Assembly (NCBI GenBank): GCA_025232375.1
Contig: CP060419.1
Coordinates: forward strand, 495,001 to 559,000
Direction: 5' to 3'
DNA: 64,000 bases
From: Pseudoxanthomonas sp. NC8
Lineage (GTDB): Bacteria > Pseudomonadota > Gammaproteobacteria > Xanthomonadales > Xanthomonadaceae
In this document: positions 9,567 to 19,101 of the stretch, piece by piece
How the letters are laid out: each line of letters begins with the position of its first letter
Position numbering within the stretch: the first letter of the stretch is position 1
Notes under the pieces: generated by a model
Databases searched by the model: none
Seen by the model: only the letters and a program-made list of their open reading frames with translations
Told to the model about the DNA's origin: nothing
Program-made: the position numbers and the translations under genes

Positions 9567-10045
9567 ATGTTCCGCGCAATCGCCCCGCTTGCCGTGTTGC
9601 TGCTTGCGCTCGCCGCTGTCGCCAATGCGCAGGCGGCGACTCCGTCCACGCCAGCGTGCCAACCCTCGACGGAGGACAGCCGGGCGCGGGTGCTGGCGTT
9701 CTATCGCCAGGCACTGGTGGACAAGCAGCCGCGCGCGGCATTCGAGCGCTACGTGTCGCCGGATTTCATCGAGCACAAGCCGGACGTCGCCGCCAGTGAT
9801 CGCGCGTCGGTGGCGGCCTTATGGAGGGACTGGTCAAGGACGTGCCCGACGCCCGCTGGGATATCGTGCGCACCGTGGCCGAGCCGGAGTGGGTGTTCGT
9901 GCATGTGCGCTTCACCGCGGCCCCGGGTGCCGCACCCTATGCGCTGGCCGACCTGTTCCGGGTGCAGGACTGCAAGATCGTCGAACATTGGGACGTGGTC
10001 GGTCCGCCGCTGGAGGGCATGCCCAATCCCAATCCGCGGTTCTGA
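9567..10045 (+). CDS. SnoaL/NTF2-like exported protein (one frame break)
   Basis: Signal peptide (AIAPLAVLLLALAAVANAQA) followed by a SnoaL-like alpha+beta barrel: RVLAFYRQALVDKQPRAAFERYVSPDFIEHKPD, then FVHVRFTAAPGAAPYALADLFRVQDCKIVEHWDVVGP. The HW and EHKP residues are typical of SnoaL-like proteins of unknown substrate. The frame changes at about 9820 (GCCTTATGG for a CCTGG site). About 159 residues when joined. Confidence 0.78.
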
Positions 10046-10053
10046 GAAGGACG

Positions 10054-10105
10054 CCGGGTCGGGGCGCGCATCCGGAAACGGAAGGTGCCCGCTGCCCCCG
10101 GCTAC
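10054..10105. repeat. hairpin-like repeat element, copy A
   Basis: CCGGGTCGGGGCGCGCATCC, GGAAACGGAAGGTGCCCGCT and GCCCCCGGCTACGG form an imperfect inverted element. It aligns with the element at 10551-10611 over TCCGGAAA, GTG-C-CGCTG-CCCC-GG and GGCTACGG. The two copies bracket the phasin-like gene. Confidence 0.5.
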
Positions 10106-10174
10106 GGTTTTGACGGCGACGTCAGATCGACGTGGTTAGGCTGGGTGCATCCCCCGCCCGCAGGTGACTTCCCC

Positions 10175-10550
10175 ATGGCACGCCGACGTGGTGTACGCAG
10201 GACGTCCACCGCCCAGCTGCTCGAGCTGGGCATCAGCGCACCGCAGGTGGTCGCGCACCGCCTGCGCGCGCATGGCTGCCGCAGGCCCCGAACCGTCGGC
10301 ACGCGATCGCCGCGAATTCATCGGCATGGTCCCGGAGAAGCAGACCGCGTTCGCCGGGGCTTCGCCGCGGTCTGGGTCGAATCGCAGCTTGCGCAGCAGC
10401 AGTTCCTGTTCGCCTGCCTGTCGGGCAACGCCACCCCGGCGGGCAGCCTGGTGCAGGCCGGGGCGGCCTCAGGAACGGATGCTGGCCCGCGGGATCGCGC
10501 CGGTGCGGCGCAAGGCGGCGGCCAATGCACGGCGCCTGCGCAAGCGTTGA
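10175..10550 (+). CDS. phasin-like granule-associated protein (two frame breaks)
   Basis: Resembles small xanthomonad phasin-like proteins. From the ATG at 10175: RTSTAQLLELGISAPQVVAHRL, then in a second frame ARMAAAGPEPSARDRREFIG and MVPEKQTAFAG, then FAAVWVESQLAQQQFLFACLSG, and finally ERMLARGIAPVRRKAAANARRL. The basic C-terminus and amphipathic helices fit a polyhydroxyalkanoate-granule surface protein. Breaks lie near 10265, 10362 and 10465. No PHA synthase gene is in the window. Confidence 0.65.
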
Positions 10551-10611
10551 CCGGAGCCGGGGTCGGGATGCACCTCCGGAAAGTGCACGCTGACCCCGGT
10601 TCCGGCTACGG
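10551..10611. repeat. hairpin-like repeat element, copy B
   Basis: CCGGAGCCGGGGTCGGGATG with CACCTCCGGAAAGTGCAC and GCTGACCCCGGTTCCGG form a near-complete inverted repeat, with arms GGAGCCGGGGTC and GACCCCGGTTCC. This is the best-preserved two-armed member of the repeat family. It could also terminate the convergent genes on either side. Confidence 0.65.
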
Positions 10612-11675
10612 CCGGGCCTCGAGCACCAGGTTGAACGGCGTCTCCGTGGCGCGGCGGAAGCGGCCGAAGCCGGCTTCGGTCATCACCTGGCGCAGGCGCG
10701 CCTCGCCGGCCTGCGCGCCCAGCGCCGGCCCGTTGCGCGCCAGCGACACCGGCACGCAGATCTGCGAGGACGCGCCGTAGTAGACGCGGCCGACCGGATT
10801 GAGGTTGTCCTCCACCCGGTCGCCCGCGAACGGCTCCACCAGCAGGCAGGTGCCGTCCGGATCGAGCGCCTGGCGCGCATGCCGCGCCGCGCCGACCGGG
10901 TTGCCCATGTCGTGCAGGCAGTCGAAGAACGCGATCAGGTCGAACCCGCCTTCCCTGTAGCCGGTGGCGTCGGCCACCTCGAAGCGCGCGTTGTCCACGC
11001 CGGCCGCCGCGGCGCGTTCGCCGGCGATGCGGATCGATTCGGCGTGGTAGTCGTAGCCGACGAACTGCGACTGCGGGTAGGCCCGCGCCATCAGCACGGT
11101 GCTGGCGCCATGCCCGCACCCGACGTCGGCGACCTTGGCGCCGCGCGCGAGTTTTGCGGTCACGCCGTGCAGCGCCGGCAGCCATTCGCCGAGCAGGTGC
11201 GCGTTGTAGCCGGCGCGGAAGAAGCGTTCGGTGCCGTGGAACAGGCAGGCGTGGTGTTCGCCCCATTCCATGCCGCGTCCGCTGCGGAAGTTCTCGACGG
11301 TGCGGTCCAGCGCGTGGAAGGTGGCCTCGATCAGGTAGTAGGCGCCGGCAAGGTCGACCGGCCCGCCCGGGTCGGCTATAAGACAGCGCCTGCACCTGGT
11401 CGAGGCTGTAGCGGCCGCTGGCGCCGTCGTACTGCACGTAGCCACCGGCCGCCCGGGTTGCCGAGCCATTCGCGGATGTAGCGCTCGTGCGTGCCGGTGC
11501 GCCGGGCCAGTTCCGCCGACGTGGCCGGTCCGCCATCGGCGAGCGCCCGGTACAGTCCGAGCCTGTCGCCCACCAGCATCAGGGTGGCGCTGATGGCGGC
11601 CCCCAGGTCGCCGACCGCCGCGCCGAGGAACTGGTTGAGGCGGTCCTGGTCGAGGGTGCTCTGCTGGCTGCTCAT
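10606..11675 (-). CDS. SAM-dependent methyltransferase with winged-helix N-domain (frame-broken)
   Basis: Class I methyltransferase of the Rv2258c-like type; substrate unknown. Residues 1-90 form a winged-helix dimerisation domain (LGAAISATLMLVGDRLGLYRAL ... AELARRTGTHERYIREWL). Motif I is KVADVGCGHGASTVLMAR (about residue 180). DLIAFFDCLHDMGNPVGAARH and TCLLVEPFAGDRVEDNLNP are later motifs. Two indels lie at about 11390 (GCTATAAGACAG) and about 11450. Start at 11675. Confidence 0.82.
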
Positions 11676-11874
11676 TTCGCTGCTCCGGAAGGTTCCCCGT
11701 GTTCGTGCCGCGACGGGATTGCCGCAACCCCTTCGAATGCAACGGGACGCCATGCAGGCAACGGACAACGCTGTTGGCCGCCGTGCGGATACCTGAACCG
11801 GGCGGCGCATCGGTCGCAACGGCGGCAGGTCTGTACCCTGAGGTGTCGCACTTCCCCTTCAAGCGGAGCCCCGC

Positions 11875-12375
11875 ATGTCCCTGCTGACCCTCGCCCTCGC
11901 TTCGGCCGTCGCCACCGCGTCCACGCCCATCGGAGCGTCCACGCCTATCGAAGCGTCCACGCCTATCGAAGCGTCCACGCCTATCGACGCGTCCACGCCT
12001 GTCGCCGCGGACACCCGCGCCGCGCTGGAGGCCACCTGCTTCGACTATGTCGACGGCCAGCTGGAGGGCGATCCGGCGCGCGTGGCCCGGGCGCTGCATC
12101 CGGACCCAGCCAAGCGGCGCGTGCTCGGCGAGGTCCCCGACGAACGCCTGGGCCTGCGCCGCATGGGCCGCGAGGAACTGGTCGAGCTGACCCGCCAGGG
12201 CGCCTTGAAGACGCCGAAGGAGCAGTGGGACCGCTCGTGCACGGTACTGGACGTCGCCGGCAACATCGCCGCGGTGCGCGCCGAGACGCCGTGGTTCGTG
12301 GACTTCTTCCACATGGGCCGCTTCGGCGATCGCTGGATCATCGTCAACGCGCTGTGGTACCAGAAGCCGCGCTGA
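11875..12375 (+). CDS. exported NTF2-like (lumazine-binding type) protein with repeat linker
   Basis: 166 residues in one frame. A short signal-like N-terminus (LLTLALASAVATA) runs into five hexapeptides of the form ASTPI[G/E/D], then an NTF2-fold domain: ALEATCFDYVDGQLEGDPARVARALHPDPAKR, LVELTRQGALKTP, FFHMGRFGDRWIIVNALWY. Such domains are common in xanthomonad secreted or periplasmic proteins of unknown function. The hexapeptides are encoded by an 18-base tandem repeat. Confidence 0.8.
   Translation: MSLLTLALASAVATASTPIGASTPIEASTPIEASTPIDASTPVAADTRAALEATCFDYVDGQLEGDPARVARALHPDPAKRRVLGEVPDERLGLRRMGREELVELTRQGALKTPKEQWDRSCTVLDVAGNIAAVRAETPWFVDFFHMGRFGDRWIIVNALWYQKPR
11917..12006 (+). repeat. 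18-bp tandem repeat, 5 copies, in frame
   Basis: Unit GCGTCCACGCCTATCGAA occurs five times without gaps. Two copies are identical, and the rest differ mostly in the last codon and one third position. Each unit encodes six residues of the linker after the signal region of the NTF2-like protein. Copy-number change would alter linker length without breaking the frame. Confidence 0.9.
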
Positions 12376-12481
12376 GCCGGGCGTGGCCGCAGCGGGTGCG
12401 GCGTATACGTCCGCCAGGCATGGGGTTGGCGCTACATTTCCGCACGGGTTCATTCCTGCCGTCCCGCCGGGGAGAGTCGCC

Positions 12482-12828
12482 ATGGCCAAGTACCTGATCT
12501 CCTTTCCCAGTGCGGCGATGGTCGTGCCCGACGGCGAGCTGGAGGCGGTGGGTGCCGACGCGCGTGCCGTGGTCGAGGAGGCGAAGGCCGCCGGCGTCTA
12601 CGTCTTCGCCGGCGGCATCGACGAAAGCGTGCCGCCCGTGCGCGTCTCGGGCGACGGCGCCGTCGCCGCGGGCGGCTATCCATGGGCGCCGTCGCTCGAC
12701 GGCGGCTTCACCGTGCTCGAACTGCCTTCGCGCGAGGACGCCATCGCCTGGGCCGCGCGCGCCTTACTAGTAGGGCCTGCCGTTGCAGCCAGGAGCTGCG
12801 CGTGTTCGCTTTCGATCCGCAGTCCTGA
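12482..12828 (+). CDS. YCII-related domain protein (one frame break)
   Basis: YciI-like ferredoxin-fold protein: MAKYLISFPSAAMVVPDGEL, KAAGVYVFAGGIDESVPP, DGGFTVLELPSREDAIAWAAR. The family end (ACRC-QELRVF) is found only after undoing 12762-12775, where GCCTTACTAGTAGGGCC stands for a CCTGG plus CCAGG stretch and repairs to RLAQACRCSQELRVF. TGA at 12826. About 115 residues. Function in this subfamily is unknown. Confidence 0.82.
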
Positions 12829-12918
12829 GCCGCCCTGCCTGCGGCCCCTCCGCCGCCGTCACGGGCCGTCACACGGGGTTGCTGGGCTGGATCGACCTTT
12901 CCCGAAAAAAAAGCGAGC

Positions 12919-13131
12919 GTGCAGACATTCCCGATGCTCTCCCGTGCGCTCGTGCCGTCCGCCCTGGCGGCATTCGACGCACGCGTCGGCGCGCGCGGCA
13001 CGCTGGTGACCCGGCTGCCGGTGGCCAGCGAGGCCACCGAGCTGATCGTCGACTATCCGGACGGCCGTTTCCTGTGCATGGTGCGCAACGACGGGCAGGT
13101 GACTTCGCTGACCCGGCTGCGCCAGCGCTGA
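12919..13131 (+). CDS. small hypothetical protein
   Basis: A 70-residue open frame starting with GTG (12919) or ATG (12934). The sequence (SALAAFDARVGARGTLVTRLPVASEATELIVDYPDGRFLCMVR) looks protein-like and predicts a small alpha/beta fold. No family recognised. It may be real because codon use matches its neighbours and a run of bulky residues (LIVDYPDGRFLCMV) is preserved. Confidence 0.4.
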   Translation: MQTFPMLSRALVPSALAAFDARVGARGTLVTRLPVASEATELIVDYPDGRFLCMVRNDGQVTSLTRLRQR

Positions 13132-13243
13132 GGCCGCGCCGCGCCGCCGCAAGGGTCGCGGCACCGCGGGCAACCGCCGGGGCGGTGCACCGGCGTGCGC
13201 CCTGATATCGTCCGTGCCATAGCCCCCGCAAGGAGTGCAAGGG

Positions 13244-13902
13244 ATGACCGCATCGCGCGCAAACCGGCGACCGCTCCGGTGGATGCCGGCACTGTGGATG
13301 CTGCTGGCGTGCATGCCGCTGCTGGCGCAGGCCGCCGACCTGTCCGGCCTGCGCGTCCTGCCGACCACCGGCGGCGACTACAGGTTCGGCGGCTGGCAGA
13401 GTGAAGGCGAGCTGCCGGCCACGCTGGCCGTGCCCTGGAACTGGGCGACGACGTCTATGGCGCCACCCTGCGGCTGCAGCCGGCGAAGCCGGGCGAGACC
13501 TGGCGCGTCCGCGTCCAGTACGAAACCAGCTATAGCCTGGGCGCGGAAGGTCCGCACTGGGACCTGACCGACTGGAAGCACACGTGCGTCTCGGACTGGG
13601 CGCTGGCCGACGCAAGCGGTCCGCTGTCGTTCGTGCTGCCTGTGCCTTCGCCCGAACAGCAGGAGTGCTTCCCGGACTACACGCCGGCCGAGCTGGAGCG
13701 CGCCGTGCGTGCGCACGCGCACAAGGCCGGCGATGCGACGGAGGCGGACTGGTGGCTGGCCGGCCTGCGCGACCCCTCAGTGCCAACGCCGGTCACGCCG
13801 TTCGTGGCGATCAGCGCGGTGCGGGTGAAGGTGGAGGTACTGCGCAAGGGCCGATGGGTGGAGGTCACCACGGTGGTGTTCCAGCCGCCGATGGGCTGCT
13901 GA
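13244..13902 (+). CDS. hypothetical secreted protein (one frame break)
   Basis: Unrecognised. ATG at 13244 with AAGGAG upstream. Signal peptide WMPALWMLLACMPLLAQAA. The mature domain begins DLSGLRVLPTTGGDYRFGGW and, after one lost C at 13430-13436 (GTGCCCTGG for GTGCCCCTGG), continues LELGDDVYGATLRLQPAKPG, WRVRVQYETSYSLG, CVSDWALADASGPLSF. It predicts a beta-sandwich. Codons after the break run cleanly to 13902. 219 residues. Confidence 0.65.
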
Positions 13903-13964
13903 AGCACGATTTGCGGCCGCGCGGGGCCACGGGCCGGCTTAACCGCACCGGCTGGCGTCGGGAG

Positions 13965-13970
13965 TAAGCT
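13965..13970 (+). promoter_or_regulatory. candidate -10 hexamer TAAGCT
   Basis: Same hexamer as at 912, 20522 and 36179, here 89 bases before the chosen start of the QEGLA-motif gene. An alternative ATG at 13987 is only 16 bases away. Supported only by recurrence. Confidence 0.25.
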
Positions 13971-14059
13971 CGCCGGGCGACCCGCCATGGCCGGTTGCGC
14001 TGGACCGGCCGCATCCGGTCGCGCCCGTGGTGGCGCGGCCGCTTCCGTTCCCGAAGCCT

Positions 14060-15414
14060 ATGGATGGCAATCCGATGAATGCTGTCGACCCAGGTACCGC
14101 GAACCCCGCCCGTGCGGACCCGGCCCTTGCGCCGCTGCTCGAATACGACGCGCGGCTGGCCAAAATCGGCAGCAAGGTCCGCATCCTCTCGGGCCTTACC
14201 GGCCGGTGGAGATGGAGGCGCGTTTCCTTGAACGCTGGCGCGCGGGTGCTCCGGAGATGCCGCAGCCGCCGACCCAGCCGGTCGACCATGCGGCCACGAT
14301 CGAGGCGCTTGACGACATCCTGCGCGGGGTCGACCGCGGCCATCCGATCGGCGACTGGCTCTACAAGACCGCGTGGAGCTACCGGGTCGCGGCGCTGATG
14401 CTTTCCAGCATCGGCAAACCGCGGTTCACCGAATGCTCGGCGCTGCTCTACGGGCATCCTTCGACGCACTACCGCTCGCAGGGCACGACCACGGTCCAGT
14501 CCGCGGAGAAGATGCTGGCGATCACCGACCAGATGATCGACTCGCGTTACGTGCCCGAGGTGCCGTACGACATCCCGGCGACCGAATTCGCCGCGCGCCT
14601 GCGCGAGCGCATCGGTCCGTTCTTCATCGACGATCCGGTGGAGGTGGTGCTTGAACCGCAGCTGGCGTCCAAGGCCGCGGCCGGCAGCAAGACCATCCGC
14701 ATCCGCGCCGACGCGATGTTCTCCGCGCTTGACCTGGACCAGCTGGTCGAGCACGAGGCGTTCATCCATTCGCTGACGATGTTGAACGGCAAGCGCCAGC
14801 CCCCTGGCTGCGTTGCTCGGGCACCGGCTCGCCGCGCACCACGCGCACCAGGAAGGCCTTACCACGTTCGCCGAGATCATCACCGGGGCGATGGACATCA
14901 ACCGCCTGCGGCGGCTGGCGCTGCGCGTGCTGCGCCTGCAGGAGGCGCTGGCCGGGGCGGATTTCATCGAGGTGTTCCGTGCCTTCCTCGACGCCGGCCA
15001 GTCCGAGGTGGAGAGCTACCGCAGCGCGCAGCGGATCTTCCGCGGCGGCGACGTGCGCGGGCGCGTCGCCTTCACCAAGGATGGCGCCTACCTCGAAGGA
15101 TTGTTGCTGGTGACCGCGTTCATCAAGCGCGCGCTGCACGAGAACCGCGGCGACACCTTGCGCCTGCTGTTCTGCGGGCGCGTTGCGCTGGGCGACCTTG
15201 TGACTTTGGCCCGCTTCCGCGACACGGGCCTGGTCGCCGCGCCGCATTACGTGCCGCCGTGGGCGCGGCACCTGGAGCGGGTGCTGGCGACGCTGGCCTT
15301 CTCCACCGCGGCGCAATCGCTGCGCTGGAATCGTTCGACCTGCAGCGGTTCTCGGAATACGAGGACGAAGTCCCAGCCGAGGCGTCCTGGACCGTGGCGG
15401 CTCCGGCGCCGTAA
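14060..15414 (+). CDS. DUF1704 / QEGLA-motif protein (frame-broken)
   Basis: Member of the flavohemoglobin-expression-modulating QEGLA-motif family (DUF1704; predicted zinc-peptidase-like). Residues include YKTAWSYRVAALMLSSIG, LYGHPSTHYRS, VEHEAFIHSLTMLNG, GHRLAAHHAHQEGLTTFAE and AFIKRALHENRGD. The name-giving QEGLA reads QEGLT because GGCCTTACC at 14855-14863 stands for GGCCTGGCC. Other breaks: about 14190 (GGGCCTTACCGG), 14807 (one extra C before CTGG) and near 15320. The start at 14060 is tentative (ATG also at 14075). About 450 residues, usual length. Confidence 0.85.
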
Positions 15415-15564
15415 CCACCGGCGGGTGCGATGGTGTCGCGCGTCCGGCGCCCCGTTCACGCGGCGCCCGCTTCCATCGCCCCGATCCGCGTTTCGTCGCA
15501 CGTCCGTTGCGGGTGCCGCGGCCGCCGGTGACACTGCTGCGACCCACGCCATGCCGGGTCCACC

Positions 15565-16737
15565 ATGCGAATTCCTTCCCTTGCCGCGTCCCGCCTCCGT
15601 TCCGCGGCGGCGCTGCTGGTCGCGCTGGCGACCGTGTCGCCCGCCGCGACCGCGGCGGACGTCCAGGTCCCGCTCGACACCTTCATCGCCCGCTATGCCA
15701 GCGACCACGACTTCAGCGGCACGGTGCTGGTCCAGCAGGACGGCCAGCGCCGCTACGTGCGCAGCTTCGGCCTTAGCCGACGTGGCCCACGGCGTGCCCA
15801 ACACGCCAGCCACCCGCTACCGGGTCGCCTCGATCACCAAGCTGTTCACCGCGGCGGTGATCCTGCAGCTGCAGCAGGAGGGCAGGCTCGACCTGCAGGC
15901 ACCGTTCACCCGCTACCTGCCGGAGTGCACCGGCGAAGGCGCGCGCGAGGTCAGCGTGCACCAGCTGCTCAACCACACTTCGGGGCTGAAGAACTTCGAC
16001 CATAAGGTGGCCAGCCTGGAGCAGGCGCTGGCCGAGGGCATGCCCAATTACCAGCTGCCGCATACCGGCGAGCAGCTGGCGCGCGACTTCTGCAACGGTC
16101 CGCGGGTGCAGCCGCCGGGCACGACCTTCGACTACGACAACGGCGACTACCTGGTCCTCGGCCGGATCATCGAGAAGCTCACCGGCCAGCGCTGGGAGCA
16201 GGCGGTGCGCGAACGGATCCTGGCACCGCTGCGCCTGGATGACACCGGCCTGCTGCACCACGCGGACATCGTCGAAGGCCTTAGCGTCGACCTATACCTT
16301 GGCGCGAGGATCTCAAGGCCCTGGCCAACGACCTGCCGGTGTACCCGGAGAACTGGGGCGCGTCGGGGGCGCTGTATTCGACGGTCGACGACGTGCTCGC
16401 CTTCTCCGAGGCGCTGTTCGGCGCGCGCCTGGTCGACCGCGACAGCCTCGCGCGCCTGACCACGCCGGGCCTGGACGACTACGGCTATGGCCTGTGGGTG
16501 TACGCAACGAAGGTCGGCGAGCACAGGCTCCGCGTGGCCAAGCGCCCGGGCCGGATCATGGGCGCGCAGGCGCAGCTGTACCGCTTCCTCGACCGCGACC
16601 TCACCGTGGTCATCCTCGCCAACACCGCCAGCACGGACCTGGACGAATTCGTGGCGAGGATCGGCAGGGCGGCACTGGGCGCCGGTGACGCCGAGGCGCC
16701 GCGGACGCCGGCTGCAGTGCAGGTGCCGTCCGACTGA
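15565..16737 (+). CDS. beta-lactamase-fold serine hydrolase (three frame breaks)
   Basis: Exported class C beta-lactamase-like hydrolase, about 390 residues. The signal peptide is LLVALATVSPAATAA. SxxK is SITK in YRVASITKLFTAAV, and the Tyr motif is DYDNGDYLVLG. HQLLNHTSGLKNFD is also typical. Breaks at 15771 (CCTTAG for CCTGG), 16281 (CCTTAG) and 16300 (CCTTGG) repair to FGLADVAHG and EGLASTYTLAREDLKALA. The C-terminus (RIMGAQAQLYRFLDRDLTVVILAN) is complete. It shares only fold, not context, with the hydrolases at 2862 and 57909. Substrate unknown. Confidence 0.85.
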
Positions 16738-17231
16738 GGTTGTGGAACGCGGCGGGTCGCGAGTGGACTTCGCTTGCAGCCGCTGATGCACGCCGCGGCC
16801 GGGACTCCGGCCCGATGGCGGGCGGCCACGCCACTACGGCCATCCGCTCGGCGCGCGCATGCGCATGTGTTCGCGTTCGACGGGGTGTTGCCATAAGCAC
16901 AGATGCCATGCACGCCGCCGGGTGCGCACGGCTCGTGTGCCGATGGCGACGTCGCGGGTTGCAGGAGTAACCGTCGAGGCGTGCTGCATCTGCGCCACCG
17001 GCTCGCCGCGGAATGGACGACCGCCATTCCCTCATGCACGGAAGCGACGGCCGTGCCGTCGTGCGAAGCCGCGCGACCGCCACGGTATGATCCGCACGCG
17101 GCAGGCGGTCGCGCTGCATCGTTGCGGCCACGCACTGTCGTGCAGGGGAAACCACTCATCCATAGGCAGGCAGGCCCGTCGCACCGCGATCGGGCGGGGT
17201 CGCCGCGGTCGTCCATCCGTCGAGGCAGGTA
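16738..17231. other. 494-base gap with no supportable gene
   Basis: Open frames here have scrambled compositions rich in Arg and Cys, and none matches a family. TATGAT at 17087 could be a -10 element, but it lies 140 bases from the next start. Nothing else is visible. Confidence 0.4.
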
Positions 17232-19028
17232 ATGAACGCAGTCGTGCGCATGATGCTGGTCCTGGGTGCAGTGTTGTGCGGTGTGGTTGCGCTCCCGGCG
17301 CGAAGCGCTGCAGCCGCGGCGGTCCATTCCGATCGCAGTGGCTTGGCCTGGACCGGAAGGTGTGCGCTCGATGGCGTGCGCGGCGAGCGCTGGGCGCTGC
17401 AGACCACCGGGTCGATCCGCTCCTCGCCCGCGCTGGCCGGGGAACTGGTGGTGGTGGGCAGCGACGACGGCGTGCTTTACGCGGCCGACCGCCGCAACGG
17501 TGCGCTGCGCTGGCGCGTGGCGCTGGACTCGCCCGTCACCGGTTCGCCCACGGTCGATGGCGATCGCGTGTTCGTCACCACCGCCGGCAACCGGCTGTGG
17601 GCGCTGGGCGTGGCCGATGGCACGCCGCTGTGGTCGGTCGATGGCGGCACTTCAGTGCGACTGCGCGGGGCCAGGACCTGTTCGCGTCCACGCCGCTGCT
17701 GGCCGGTCGCACGGTCGTGTTCGGCTCGTCCGACGGCAGGATCCGCGCGGTGGATCGCGACAGCGGCCAGGTCGCATGGACGTTCGACGCCGGCGAGCCG
17801 ATCCGGTCCTCGCCCAGTGCCTATCCCGGTGGCTTCGTGGTCGGCGGCATGTCCGGCCACGTGTTCAACCTGGACAACGACGGGCGGTTGAGGTGGAAGG
17901 CCGACACCGATGGCGTGCATCACGACTTCGCCCGCGACGGCTACGACCGCACCGCCGTGCAGGCCTCGGCCGCGATCGCCGATGGCCTGGTGGTGATCGG
18001 CGGCCGCGACGGCACGCTCTATGGCTTCGACCTCGACAGCGGCGCGCAGCGCTGGAAGCTGGAAACCGGCACCTCGTGGATCGTGGCCACGCCGCTGGCC
18101 CGCGGGAAGCAGGTGGTGTTCGGCAGCTCCGACGGGGCCTTCGTCGCGGCGGTGGACCGCCACGGGGCGCAGTTGTGGAAAACACCGGTCGGCGACAACG
18201 TGCTCGCCTCGCCGCTGGCCTGTGGCGACCAGACCGTGTTCGCGACGTTCCAGGGTCGCCTGATCGCGCTCGACGATGACGGCCGCGTGCGCTGGCGCTA
18301 CGGGCAGGGCGGCAAGATCGTGTCCTCGCCGGCGAGCGATGGCGAGTCGCTGTTCTACGGCAGCGACGACGGCCGGCTGGTCGCCGCCGCCCTCGTCGCG
18401 CCCGGCGCGCCGGAACGCGCGTTCTATTTCGACGAACAGCCCGGTGCCTGGCGCTGGTCGCGCGCCGAACTGGGCGAGGCGCGCGAACGCCTGCAGGCCG
18501 CCGGCTACACGCCGCTGGGCTGGGACACGCTCGCCGCCCACCTGCAGGCGCCGCAGCCGGGCGTGGTGGTATTCCTCACCGACAACCTGCCCGAGGCGGT
18601 GCTGGGCGACGCCACTGCCTCGCCGTTGCGGAGTTTCCTCGAGCGCGGCGGCAAGGCGGTGTGGACCGGTTTTCCGCCCGGCAGCGTGCGTTACGACGCC
18701 AGCGGCAATCCGGGTCCGGATGCGGTGCGGTCGCAACAGCTGTTCGGCCCGGCTTACGAGCCCGACGCGATTCCGACCGACCTGCGTGCGGCCGCCACCG
18801 CTGACGGTGTGCGCTGGGGCCTGCGTCCGTGGACGGTGGCGACGCTGTCGATCGATCCGGCGCGGGTCGACGAGGTGCTCGCCCTCGACAGCGATGGCCG
18901 CGCCACGGTAGCAGCGCCGGCGCTACCACGAGCGGCCCTACGCCGGCTTCGTGCAGCTGTGGAGCCAGGAAGGCTATCCGCCGGACATCGACGAACTGAT
19001 GCGGGTGGCCGAAGCGGGCGGCTACTGA
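17232..19028 (+). CDS. PQQ-repeat beta-propeller protein with C-terminal GATase-like region (frame-broken)
   Basis: Exported protein of about 600 residues. A signal peptide (MMLVLGAVLCGVVALPARS) precedes at least seven PQQ/BamB-like blades: SSPALAGELVVVGSDDGVLYAADRRNGALRWR, STPLLAGRTVVFGSSDGRIRAVDRDSGQVAW, and so on. From about residue 400 there is a separate domain (ERLQAAGYTPLGWDTLAAHL ... VVVFLTDNLPEAVLG ... FLERGGKAVWTGFPPG) resembling ThuA/glutamine-amidotransferase-like folds. Frame breaks lie at about 17655 and 18908, the latter fitting a lost CCTGG. BamB-like assembly and enzymatic roles are both open. Confidence 0.72.
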
Positions 19029-19101
19029 GGCGTCGCGTCGCGGCGCGCGCCCCGCCGGCAGGGTGCTGCGGGCCCATTCTTTTCACGGAGATTCGACCAG
19101 C

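Noticed and set aside
111..10611. Insertion sequence or transposon
   Set aside because: Only short repeats are present; no transposase gene or target-site duplication is visible.
11917..12006. CRISPR-like array
   Set aside because: The units are 18 bases with no spacers and stay in a reading frame.
10606..12489. A 627-residue minus-strand open frame
   Set aside because: Only the part up to about 11370 is the methyltransferase. The rest is antisense to the NTF2-like gene and has scrambled composition.
16738..17231. Short open frames of 60-180 codons on both strands
   Set aside because: Their products are Arg/Cys/Ala-rich shadows without family content or good ribosome sites.
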